Under the pieces are notes generated by a model. The model searched no databases. It saw nothing but the letters and a program-made list of their open reading frames with translations, and was not told the DNA's origin. This document shows positions 1 through 5,949 of a stretch of DNA of 5,949 nt, piece by piece. Within the stretch, counting starts at the first letter, position 1. Each line of letters starts with the position of its first letter. The DNA lies in assembly GCA_026391755.1 (NCBI GenBank), contig JAPLDN010000261.1, positions 1 through 5,949 on the forward strand, in the 5' to 3' direction. The position numbers and the translations under genes were made by a program. This DNA is from Bacteroidota bacterium (lineage in GTDB: Bacteria > Bacteroidota > Bacteroidia > Bacteroidales > FEN-979).

Positions 1-171
1 AACAGCATCGTGAACCTGCCTAATGAAAAAGTTGCAGTGCTGGAAGGTCTTACTGACTATATTGTTGTGGAAGCCGACAATGTGCTTCTTGTGTGCCGCA
101 AATCGGATGAGCAACAGATACGCCAGTTCGTAAATGACGTAAGGCTGGAGAAAGGCGAAAAATACGTATAA
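1..171 (+). CDS. manC: Mannose-1-phosphate guanylyltransferase, C-terminal fragment (5' end outside window)
   Basis: This is the last 56 codons of an open frame that enters from the left edge and stops at TAA 169-171. Known role of the family: transfer of GMP from GTP to mannose-1-phosphate, giving GDP-mannose for surface polysaccharides and fucose or rhamnose-type sugars in the cytoplasm. What is seen: the fragment begins NSIVNLPNEK, continues through GLTDYIVVEADNVLLVC with a run of small and branched hydrophobics, and ends QQIRQFVNDV...KGEKYV. This resembles the beta-helix tail of Bacteroidota GDP-mannose pyrophosphorylases, in which a GL.DYIVVE...VLL.C segment and a final FVNDV...GEKYV are characteristic. 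The nucleotidyltransferase domain itself lies outside the window, so the call rests on the tail only. A related sugar-phosphate nucleotidyltransferase is the main alternative. The gene is convergent with the S9 peptidase gene and shares its terminator. Confidence 0.75.
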   Translation, partial: NSIVNLPNEKVAVLEGLTDYIVVEADNVLLVCRKSDEQQIRQFVNDVRLEKGEKYV

Positions 172-200
172 AAAAGGGCTGCGCGCGCAGCCCTTTTTTA
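169..200. terminator. Bidirectional Rho-independent terminator, perfect 32-bp palindrome
   Basis: Six A (170-175), stem GGGCTGC (176-182), loop GCGC (183-186), stem GCAGCCC (187-193) and six T (194-199) form a fully symmetric hairpin. The outer T169/A200 pair extends the palindrome to 32 bp. The stem is G+C-rich and has a T run at its 3' end on both strands, so it can end transcription from the left gene (+) and from the S9 peptidase gene (-), whose stop codon is at 202-204. The left arm includes the manC stop codon TAA (169-171). The central GCGCGCGC could pair further and shorten the loop. Confidence 0.93.
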
Positions 201-201
201 A

Positions 202-2118
202 TTATTTTTTCAGATGTTCCCCAAGAAACTTCTCCATTGCCCTGTAAAAATCAAAGCGGTTCTCTTCATTATGGAAACCATGGCCCTCATTGTTCTTGAC
301 CATGTATTCGACCACAACGCCTTTCTTTTTCAAAGCTTCAACCATCTGGTCCGATTCGGCCTTGTTAACCCTTGGATCGTTCGCGCCTTGGGCAATGAAT
401 AAAGGGGTCTTGATCTTATCGACATGGAACACAGGAGAAACTGAAGCCAGCAATGCACTGTCCTTCTTCGGGTCCCCCACCATCTCGTGGAACATATCGA
501 GCATAGGCTTCCAATACGGAGGTATGGTGTTCATAAAAGTGAACATATTGGAAACACCCACATAATCAACAGCTGCAGCATACTGATCAGGATCTTTAAC
601 TATACCCATCAGAGTAGCATATCCACCATAGCTTCCGCCATAAATGGCAACACGTTTGGGATCTGCAATACCCTTGTCAACCAACCACTTCATCCCGTCG
701 CTTACATCATCCTGCATGCTCAACCCCCATTGTTTAAAGGAATTTTCCCAGAACTTCCTGCCATAACCGGTTGAACCCCTGAAATTCATCTGTAAAACGG
801 CATAACCGCGGTTTGCAAGGAACTGAATCTCTGGATTGAATCCCCAGCTGTCGCGGGCCCAAGGTCCTCCGTGAGGATTGACCACAAGGGGCAGGTCCTT
901 TGCAGTTTCCATGGTATACCCGTTCGGAAGGGTCAGGTAACCCTGAATTGTCAGTCCGTCCCTCGTTTTATACTCAACCGGGTTCATCCGGGCAAGTTCA
1001 TCTTCCTTTAGCCATGGCCCTATATCGGCAATCTTGGAAAGCTTATCAGCCGTTTTGTCGTAAATGTAATATGCCCCGAGGGACCTGTCACTGTATACCC
1101 TGACGATGAATTTATCTTCAGCTTTTGAAGCCCAGGGAATATTCACACTGAGATCGCCGACCTCCTTTTGAACACGGTCATAAACCTTTTTTGTTTCCCC
1201 GTCAAAGAAATAACGCTCAACCTTGGAGGATTCATAATCTGCAGTTGTCAGTACTTTGCGCTTTTTCGAATAATTGAGTCCCGTCACGTCAAAATTGGGA
1301 TTCTCATAAAGCGTTTTGATCTCCTTGCCATTGGCAATGTCAAATTCACAAACCACCGCTTTATCCCTGCCAAGATTTGAAATTGCATAAACATTCTTGT
1401 TGTCGAATGTGAAAAATACCGGGGAAACATTCTCTTTAAAACTGGTCGTTAAAACCGGCTTGAATTTGTCGGTTTCCTTTTCACGGTAAAGAATTTGCGT
1501 ATTAACCCCATCCACGATAGCAGTAGCCACGCGAAGTTTCCCATCATGGTCCATCATCCAGCCCTGGATATTACCGGGGTTTTCGGCCAGCTGTTTCATG
1601 TCACCTGTCAAGATGTTCAGACGGAAGGGGTCAAAAACCTGGGGATTCCTTTTGTTTAATCCGATCAGTACCTCATCGGGAAAATTCTCCATTTCGTCAA
1701 AGATCTCAGTACGCACTTTGGGAAAATCAGTAAAACATTTCTGGTTGCTGCCATCCACATTAACGCCGTACAAACGGAAATTCTCATCCCCTCCGGTGTC
1801 CTTAAGGAAAAGTATCCTCGTCGGATTCTTCCAGAAATAATTGGAAATGTCACGGTCAGTCTCAGAAGTCAGTCTCACGGCACTGTCTTTCCCGATCTCC
1901 TGTACGTAAATATTCATCCTTTTCTGGTAAGGCGCCATATAGGAGAAGTATTTCCCGTCGGGTGAAATCTGGTAACGTGCCTTCTCGGGATTCTTAAAGA
2001 AGTCCTCAAGCGGGATCTGGCGCACCTGCGCAGGTTTACCCGGCTTGCATCCCTCCATCATAAATGAGAGGGCTAATATCCCTGAAAGCATCAGGGATAA
2101 CATAAAAGTTTTTCTCAT
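202..2118 (-). CDS. S9 family (prolyl oligopeptidase-type) serine peptidase, putative lipoprotein
   Basis: A complete 638-residue exported peptidase. Family role: S9 enzymes (here closest to the acylaminoacyl-peptidase/DPP5-like S9C type) cleave short peptides by Ser-Asp-His catalysis, with a beta-propeller restricting access. Seen: a signal peptide with basic n-region (R2, K3), a hydrophobic stretch 5-21 and EGC with Cys24 as the likely lipidated residue. A propeller-like region spans about 35-370 (for example ISPDGKYFSY at 51-60). An alpha/beta-hydrolase domain spans about 385-638, with HGGP at 416-419, NFRGSTGYG at 445-453, nucleophile Ser496 in GGSYGGY, Asp581 in GANDPRV and His613 in EGHGF. 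All catalytic parts are intact. ATG 2118-2116 is the first possible start, because an in-frame TAA lies at 2133-2131. No acidic residues follow Cys24, so periplasmic rather than surface placement is inferred. The gene is divergent from the histidine kinase. The exact substrate cannot be read from the sequence. Confidence 0.95.
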   Translation of the reverse strand: MRKTFMLSLMLSGILALSFMMEGCKPGKPAQVRQIPLEDFFKNPEKARYQISPDGKYFSYMAPYQKRMNIYVQEIGKDSAVRLTSETDRDISNYFWKNPTRILFLKDTGGDENFRLYGVNVDGSNQKCFTDFPKVRTEIFDEMENFPDEVLIGLNKRNPQVFDPFRLNILTGDMKQLAENPGNIQGWMMDHDGKLRVATAIVDGVNTQILYREKETDKFKPVLTTSFKENVSPVFFTFDNKNVYAISNLGRDKAVVCEFDIANGKEIKTLYENPNFDVTGLNYSKKRKVLTTADYESSKVERYFFDGETKKVYDRVQKEVGDLSVNIPWASKAEDKFIVRVYSDRSLGAYYIYDKTADKLSKIADIGPWLKEDELARMNPVEYKTRDGLTIQGYLTLPNGYTMETAKDLPLVVNPHGGPWARDSWGFNPEIQFLANRGYAVLQMNFRGSTGYGRKFWENSFKQWGLSMQDDVSDGMKWLVDKGIADPKRVAIYGGSYGGYATLMGIVKDPDQYAAAVDYVGVSNMFTFMNTIPPYWKPMLDMFHEMVGDPKKDSALLASVSPVFHVDKIKTPLFIAQGANDPRVNKAESDQMVEALKKKGVVVEYMVKNNEGHGFHNEENRFDFYRAMEKFLGEHLKK

Positions 2119-2144
2119 AAACGGTTCATTTTAAGTTCCTGTCA

Positions 2145-2152
2145 CAAAAGTA
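2145..2152 (-). promoter_or_regulatory. Putative Bacteroidota -7 promoter element for the S9 peptidase gene
   Basis: Read on the - strand this is TACTTTTG, an exact match to the Bacteroidota -7 consensus TAnnTTTG. Transcription would start near 2138-2140, leaving a leader of about 20 nt before the ATG at 2118. A good -33 TTTG is not present at the usual spacing; the nearest candidate is TTGG (2170-2167), only 14 bp away. The element is therefore supported by one box and by its position. Confidence 0.5.
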
Positions 2153-2154
2153 AA

Positions 2155-2162
2155 TATATTTG
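2155..2162 (+). promoter_or_regulatory. Putative Bacteroidota -7 promoter element for the histidine kinase-hemW-M14 operon
   Basis: TATATTTG is an exact match to TAnnTTTG on the + strand. Transcription would start near 2168-2170, giving a leader of roughly 64 nt before the GTG at 2233. The upstream -33 region holds only a TTTT (2129-2132) about 22 bp away, so this half of the promoter is weak. A sigma70-like TATAAT at 2214-2219 is an alternative, but it would leave a very short leader. The box lies 2 bp from the oppositely oriented box of the S9 peptidase gene. Confidence 0.4.
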
Positions 2163-2232
2163 TTTTCCAATTCATTATACCCTTTGGAAAAAATAAAATG
2201 GGTTTTAGGTCGTTATAATTAAAAAGCGAATA

Positions 2233-3753
2233 GTGGATATTTATCTGAGAAAAAGACGCTGGAAGCTCATTCTTTTTACGATCGCCATAGTTATCGTGGC
2301 AACCTCATTGTATTATACCAATATCCTGGTGAACGAGATCCGCAAAGACGAGCGTAAAAACGTTGCGATCTGGGCCGATGCCATCCACCATAAAGCTGAT
2401 CTTGTTAATGTTACCAATAAGCTTTTTGAACAGATCAAGGATGAGGAAAGGCGAAGGGTGATCACTCTTGCCGAGGCCCAGAGAAGGATCATCACGGCAA
2501 CTTCCAGTGAAGACCTGAATTTTTTTCTTGGCATCATCTCTAATAATACAACCATCCCGGTTATCCAGACCGATGATAATGGCATAATAGTAAGTTCCCG
2601 GAATATCAGGCAGGGAAAAGACTCCCTGATTGGTCTTGAGGGGAAAAAACTTGACGGGAAGCTTCTTAAGGATTTCAGCAAATACGCTCCTATCATTGTA
2701 AATTATTACAAGGAAAAAAAGATCTTCCTGTATTACAGGGATTCGAATATATTCACTGAACTTAAAAAGGTCATTGACGAACTGATAGACTCTTTCTTCT
2801 CTGAAGTTGTGTTGAATTCAGCTTCAGTCCCCGTTATTGTTACCGACAGCACAGGAAAAAAATGGACCAGTTACGGGAATATTCCAAAGAAAAAAATGGA
2901 AGATCCGCGTTTTGTTGAAAAAACGCTTAATTCCATGGCTTCTGAAAATCCGCCCATTGTTGTCAATCTTGCCAATACCGGTATTCATCTAATTTATTTT
3001 GAGGACTCCTTCCTCCTGAAACAACTGCAATATTATCCTTATGTTCAACTTGCGGTGATCGCTCTTTTCCTTTTCATTGCCTACCTGCTTTTCAGTTATG
3101 CCAGGAAATCGGAACAGAACCAGGTATGGGTGGGGATGGCCAAGGAAACGGCTCATCAGCTGGGAACCCCGCTCTCGTCAATGGTTGCATGGATTGAGTT
3201 GCTTAAACTAAAGGGGCTTGATAATGAAACTGTTATCGAAATCGAAAAAGACGTACAACGATTGGAAACCATTACCGATCGTTTTTCAAAAATAGGTTCC
3301 GCGGCCAAACTTGAAAAACTGAATATTGTCCAGGTTGTTCATCAGGCTGTAGGATATATAAGTACACGAACCTCCCAGAAAGTGAAGTTCGAAGTCAGTC
3401 CTCCCCCCTTGAAAGTTATTGAAGTCCCGCTTAATCTTCATCTTTTTGAATGGGTCATTGAGAACCTCTGCAAGAATGCCGTGGATGCCATGGAAGGGAG
3501 CGGACTCATCAATGTTGAAATAAGCGAGGATGTTGACCATATCCATATTGACATCAGCGATACCGGCAAGGGAATTCCCAAATCCAGGTTTAAAACCATC
3601 TTTCATCCCGGTTTTACAAGTAAGTCAAGGGGATGGGGACTGGGGCTCACCTTGTCAAAAAGGATCATCGAAAACTACCATACCGGCAAGATCTTTGTCA
3701 AATCATCCACCCTCGGAAAAGGAACCACTTTCCGTATCATCCTGAAAAAATAG
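2233..3753 (+). CDS. Membrane sensor histidine kinase (orphan) with duplicated sensor module
   Basis: A complete 506-residue kinase. Role: senses an unknown signal outside the cytoplasm and autophosphorylates a histidine, normally passing phosphate to a response regulator; none is encoded here. Seen in order: TM1 about 11-29; a charged helical stretch about 34-92; two related sensor-like segments (about 93-180 and 181-271); TM2 about 271-289; a dimerisation/phospho-acceptor helix with His308 in AHQLGTPLSS; and a HATPase_c domain with N-box ENLCKNAVDAM (Asn415), G1 box DTGKGIP (443-449), F-box FHPGFTSK (457-464) and G2 box GWGLGL (467-472). The residue after the histidine is Gln, where many HisKA kinases have Glu or Asp. 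The GTG start is inferred: the frame is open only back to a TAG at 2206-2208, has no ATG, GTG or TTG upstream, and TM1 begins ten residues in. hemW follows 4 bp after the stop, which suggests co-transcription and perhaps translational coupling. Confidence 0.93.
   Translation: MDIYLRKRRWKLILFTIAIVIVATSLYYTNILVNEIRKDERKNVAIWADAIHHKADLVNVTNKLFEQIKDEERRRVITLAEAQRRIITATSSEDLNFFLGIISNNTTIPVIQTDDNGIIVSSRNIRQGKDSLIGLEGKKLDGKLLKDFSKYAPIIVNYYKEKKIFLYYRDSNIFTELKKVIDELIDSFFSEVVLNSASVPVIVTDSTGKKWTSYGNIPKKKMEDPRFVEKTLNSMASENPPIVVNLANTGIHLIYFEDSFLLKQLQYYPYVQLAVIALFLFIAYLLFSYARKSEQNQVWVGMAKETAHQLGTPLSSMVAWIELLKLKGLDNETVIEIEKDVQRLETITDRFSKIGSAAKLEKLNIVQVVHQAVGYISTRTSQKVKFEVSPPPLKVIEVPLNLHLFEWVIENLCKNAVDAMEGSGLINVEISEDVDHIHIDISDTGKGIPKSRFKTIFHPGFTSKSRGWGLGLTLSKRIIENYHTGKIFVKSSTLGKGTTFRIILKK
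2509..3045 (+). repeat. Tandem duplication of a sensor module inside the histidine kinase (protein-level repeat)
   Basis: Two adjacent kinase segments align in the same order. Copy 1 (residues about 93-180) has FFLGIISNNTTIPVIQTDDNG, then APIIVNYYKEKKIFLYYRDS. Copy 2 (about 181-271) has FFSEVVLNSASVPVIVTDSTG, then PPIVVNLANTGIHLIYFEDS. The distance from the Pro of (I/V)PVI to the Asp of the final DS is 61 residues in copy 1 and 58 in copy 2, and each DS is followed by a helical (F/L)xxL(K/Q) stretch. The copies are diverged at the DNA level, so the duplication is not recent. The pattern (strand, TD-x-x-G turn, strand, later strands ending in YY/YF) is PAS/Cache-like; that fold assignment is inference. 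Confidence 0.7.
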
Positions 3754-3757
3754 CAGG

Positions 3758-4891
3758 ATGGCCGGGATTTACCTGCATATGCCTTTCTGTAAAAGCAAAT
3801 GCCCGTATTGCAATTTCTTTTCCGTGGCGTCTCTCGGCTCAAAGGATGTCTTCCTGGAGGCTTTGCGCAAGGAGACCGGTATTCAAAAAGAATACCTGGG
3901 CAGGCAAAAGATCAATACTGTGTATTTCGGAGGAGGGACCCCTTCCCTGCTAAGTCCTGCCGAAATCAGTCATATCATAGAAAAGATCCGTTCTGATTTT
4001 TCAGTTGAAGAAACTGCCGAGTTCACCCTGGAAGCCAATCCCGATGACGTCACAGCCCAAAAACTCCGGGAGTGGAGAAAAGCCGGCATTAACAGGCTCA
4101 GCCTTGGCATCCAGTCCTTTGCAGATGAAGACCTGAAGTACCTGGGCCGTATACATAACGGAGCCCAGGCCGAAATATCCTTGCAGCTGGCATTGGATCA
4201 GGGTTTTTCAAACCTGTCGGCTGATTTCATTTACGGTATGCCTACCCTTTCCGACCCGGTTTTTGCCCTAAACCTGGAAAAAGCCGTACGTCTTGGCATC
4301 CCTCACATCTCGGCCTATGCCCTGACAACAGAAACTAAAACAGCCCTGGATGTGATGATCAGGAAAAAGCAGAGGGAGGGGCCCGATGAGGACAGGTCGG
4401 TGTCACAATTCAGCTTACTGATGCAATACCTTGGTTCCTTTGATTACCAGCACTACGAGATATCCAACTTCTGCCTTCCCGGCATGTATTCGAAACATAA
4501 TTCCTCATACTGGAAAGGCAATCATTACCTGGGCCTGGGCCCTTCGGCCCATTCCTTTAACGGGACTTCAAGGCAATGGAACCTTAGCGGAATAAGCCGG
4601 TACGCCGGTCTTATCCAGGACGGCAAGCCTTGGTTTGAAACCGAAAAGCTTTCATCTGCCCAGAAATACAATGAATATGTGATGGTCTCTATCAGGACAA
4701 TATGGGGTACCAGTATCGCGCATATAAGGGAAGTATTCGGCGAAGGCCCGGAATCATATTTCAGGGATCAGGCCTCAAAATTCCTTGTTACCGGAGATCT
4801 GCTGGAAAGGGAAGGAATTTTCATTTTAAGCGATAAAGGAAAACTGTTTGCCGATAAAATCAGTTCAGATCTTTTTCTGGATATTAATTAA
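3758..4891 (+). CDS. hemW: Radical SAM family heme chaperone HemW
   Basis: A complete 377-residue protein, close to the usual HemW length. Family role: HemW binds a [4Fe-4S] cluster, S-adenosylmethionine and heme, and acts as a cytoplasmic heme chaperone. Many records still call it oxygen-independent coproporphyrinogen III oxidase. Seen: YLHMPFCKSKCPYCNF, with the CX3CX2C cluster ligands Cys11, Cys15 and Cys18; VYFGGGTPSLL (55-65), the SAM-binding glycine motif; LEANPDDV (91-98); RLSLGIQSF (113-121); DFIYGMP (156-162); HYEISNFC (232-239); and HNSSYW...LGLGPSAHSF (247-267), the HemW-type C-terminal region. Phe20 stands where true HemN enzymes carry a further Cys (CXC after the cluster), which favours HemW over HemN. 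ATG 3758 is chosen because the conserved YLHMPFC begins at residue 5. The gene starts 4 bp after the kinase stop, and the M14 peptidase follows after 25 bp. Confidence 0.93.
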   Translation: MAGIYLHMPFCKSKCPYCNFFSVASLGSKDVFLEALRKETGIQKEYLGRQKINTVYFGGGTPSLLSPAEISHIIEKIRSDFSVEETAEFTLEANPDDVTAQKLREWRKAGINRLSLGIQSFADEDLKYLGRIHNGAQAEISLQLALDQGFSNLSADFIYGMPTLSDPVFALNLEKAVRLGIPHISAYALTTETKTALDVMIRKKQREGPDEDRSVSQFSLLMQYLGSFDYQHYEISNFCLPGMYSKHNSSYWKGNHYLGLGPSAHSFNGTSRQWNLSGISRYAGLIQDGKPWFETEKLSSAQKYNEYVMVSIRTIWGTSIAHIREVFGEGPESYFRDQASKFLVTGDLLEREGIFILSDKGKLFADKISSDLFLDIN

Positions 4892-4916
4892 TATTGCTGT
4901 TCGTAAACTCCCGACC

Positions 4917-5949
4917 ATGAAAAAAATTTATGCGTTTGTTTTTGCCATTACGTTGATCTTTTCCAGTCTTTTTGCTGCGAAAGCAGGGAATCTCATAAGC
5001 CCGGAGGAATTTTTCGGCTTCAAACCGGGGACCGACCGCAAACTTTTCAATTATGAGAAGCTGATCGACTACCTGAAACTGCTGGAACAATCCAGCCCCC
5101 GGGTAAAACTCGCGCAGATCGGCAACTCTCCCATGGGGAAACCCATGTATGTTGTGTGTATCTCATCCGCCGACAATATTTCAAATCTTGATAAACTAAA
5201 GGAAATCAACCGACAGTTGGCCCTTAACCCTGATCTGTCAAGCGAAACAATAACGAAAATGTCAGGAGAAGGAAAAGTTTTTGTGCTGGCCACCCTGTCC
5301 ATGCATTCCAGCGAAGTGGCACCTTCCCAGTCCCTGCCGCTGATTGCCTTTGAATTGGCAACGACAACCGATCCCGGGAAACTGAAGTCTCTGAACGAGG
5401 TAGTATATATGGCCGTTCCCTGTCATAATCCCGACGGCATGGATATGGTTGTAGAAAATTACAATAAGTACCTTGGGACTGAATTTGAAGGATGTACCCT
5501 TCCCAGGGTGTACAATAAATATGCTGGCCATGACAACAACCGTGATTTTATCTCCCTTACACAGGAAGACACCCGGGCCATCGACGGTTTATTCAGCAAG
5601 GACTGGTTTCCGCAGGTGATGGTCGAAAAACACCAGATGGGTTCCAACGGGGTGAGGTATTTCATTCCCCCTCCGCACGACCCTATCGCCGAAAACGTGG
5701 ATGCCGGCATCTGGAACTGGATAGGCGTATTTGGTTCCAATCTCATGAATGATATGACTGCGGATGGCCTTAAGGGGATAAGCCAGAATTACCTCTTTGA
5801 TGACTACTGGCCGGGTTCAACCGAAACCTGCATCTGGAAAAATGTGATCGGGTTCCTTACCGAGGCTGCAAGTGTGCATGTTGCAAGCCCCATCTATTGT
5901 GAAGAAAATGAGCTGGAAACCGAGGGCAAAGGGCTTTCGGAATACAAGA
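4917..5949 (+). CDS. Secreted M14-family zinc carboxypeptidase, N-terminal part (3' end outside window)
   Basis: The frame opens at ATG 4917 and runs uninterrupted for 344 codons to the window edge. Family role: M14 metallopeptidases remove C-terminal residues or cleave small peptides using one zinc ion. Seen: a type I signal peptide (K2, K3, hydrophobic 5-20, likely cleavage after AKA at 21-23); the FFGFKPGTDRKL segment (32-43) typical of a Bacteroidota M14 group; GNSPMGKPMYVV (69-80); likely zinc ligands His130 and Glu133 in MHSSEVAPSQ, and His239 in VEKHQMG; NPDGMD (171-176); NNRDF (207-211) with Arg209 as a candidate substrate-binding residue; and Glu316 in FLTEAAS as the candidate catalytic glutamate. 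Residue roles are inferred by family analogy. Family members in this group are often much longer, so a large C-terminal part is probably missing. It follows hemW by 25 bp with no terminator, and operon membership is likely. Confidence 0.9.
   Translation, partial: MKKIYAFVFAITLIFSSLFAAKAGNLISPEEFFGFKPGTDRKLFNYEKLIDYLKLLEQSSPRVKLAQIGNSPMGKPMYVVCISSADNISNLDKLKEINRQLALNPDLSSETITKMSGEGKVFVLATLSMHSSEVAPSQSLPLIAFELATTTDPGKLKSLNEVVYMAVPCHNPDGMDMVVENYNKYLGTEFEGCTLPRVYNKYAGHDNNRDFISLTQEDTRAIDGLFSKDWFPQVMVEKHQMGSNGVRYFIPPPHDPIAENVDAGIWNWIGVFGSNLMNDMTADGLKGISQNYLFDDYWPGSTETCIWKNVIGFLTEAASVHVASPIYCEENELETEGKGLSEYK

Noticed and set aside
2119..2232. A small RNA, riboswitch or further gene in the divergent intergenic region.
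   Set aside because: The 114 bp are A+T-rich, with no stable hairpin, no known riboswitch core and no convincing reading frame beyond the short MNRL frame. The promoter elements account for it.
2313..2696. 127-codon open frame on the - strand inside the histidine kinase gene.
   Set aside because: It lies antisense within a gene with clear domain motifs, has a leucine/serine-rich composition with no recognisable family, and has no promoter or start context. It is a shadow frame.
3758..3817. Annotation of the radical SAM gene as oxygen-independent coproporphyrinogen III oxidase (hemN).
   Set aside because: The motif is CX3CX2C followed by Asn-Phe, without the extra Cys seen in HemN, and the length (377 residues) fits HemW. 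HemN proteins are usually around 450 residues.
3530..3953. Alternative + strand frames across the kinase-hemW junction (3530-3745 and 3633-3953).
   Set aside because: They overlap conserved parts of both genes in other frames (the HATPase G2 box and the HemW Cys motif) and encode nothing recognisable.
4889..4896. TAATATTG just before the M14 gene as a separate promoter element.
   Set aside because: It has one mismatch to TAnnTTTG, overlaps the hemW stop codon and has no clear -33 partner. In A+T-rich DNA such a match is expected by chance, and operon transcription is the simpler reading.
5069..5746. Three open frames on the - strand opposite the M14 peptidase gene (5069-5302, 5262-5531, 5459-5746).
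   Set aside because: The + strand frame carries the signal peptide and M14 motifs without interruption, and the antisense frames overlap one another and show no domain.

Overview
The window looks like chromosomal DNA of a member of the Bacteroidota, probably Bacteroidales or a close relative. The evidence is the set of protein families (a ManC C-terminus ending GEKYV, a histidine kinase with an AHQLGTPLSS phospho-acceptor box, and an M14 peptidase opening with the FFGFKPGTDRKL signature), starts without convincing Shine-Dalgarno sequences, and two matches to the Bacteroidota -7 promoter element TAnnTTTG. The DNA is moderately A+T-rich. No insertion sequence, tRNA, rRNA, CRISPR array, attachment site or phage gene was seen. 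Coding density is high.

Layout, left to right. (1) 1-171, + strand: the last 56 codons of a mannose-1-phosphate guanylyltransferase (manC). (2) 169-200: a perfect 32-bp palindrome forming a bidirectional terminator between two convergent genes. (3) 202-2118, - strand: a complete S9-family serine peptidase with a lipoprotein-type signal. (4) 2119-2232: a divergent intergenic region with two back-to-back promoter elements. (5) 2233-3753, + strand: a membrane sensor histidine kinase that starts at GTG and whose extracytoplasmic region appears to contain two copies of one sensor module. (6) 3758-4891, + strand: hemW, a radical SAM heme chaperone, 4 bp after the kinase. (7) 4917-5949, + strand: the N-terminal 344 codons of a secreted M14 zinc carboxypeptidase, 25 bp after hemW and cut by the window edge.

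How the genes may work together. The kinase, hemW and the M14 peptidase are so tightly spaced that they probably share a transcript starting in the 2119-2232 region. The S9 peptidase is transcribed divergently from the same region. The two peptidases are both exported and could each take part in degrading peptides outside the cytoplasm, but nothing here shows a functional link between them, the kinase and HemW. No response regulator is present, so the kinase is an orphan within this window.

There is no clear sign of a new defence, mobile or biosynthetic system. The least ordinary features are the duplicated sensor module in the kinase and the overlapping divergent promoters.
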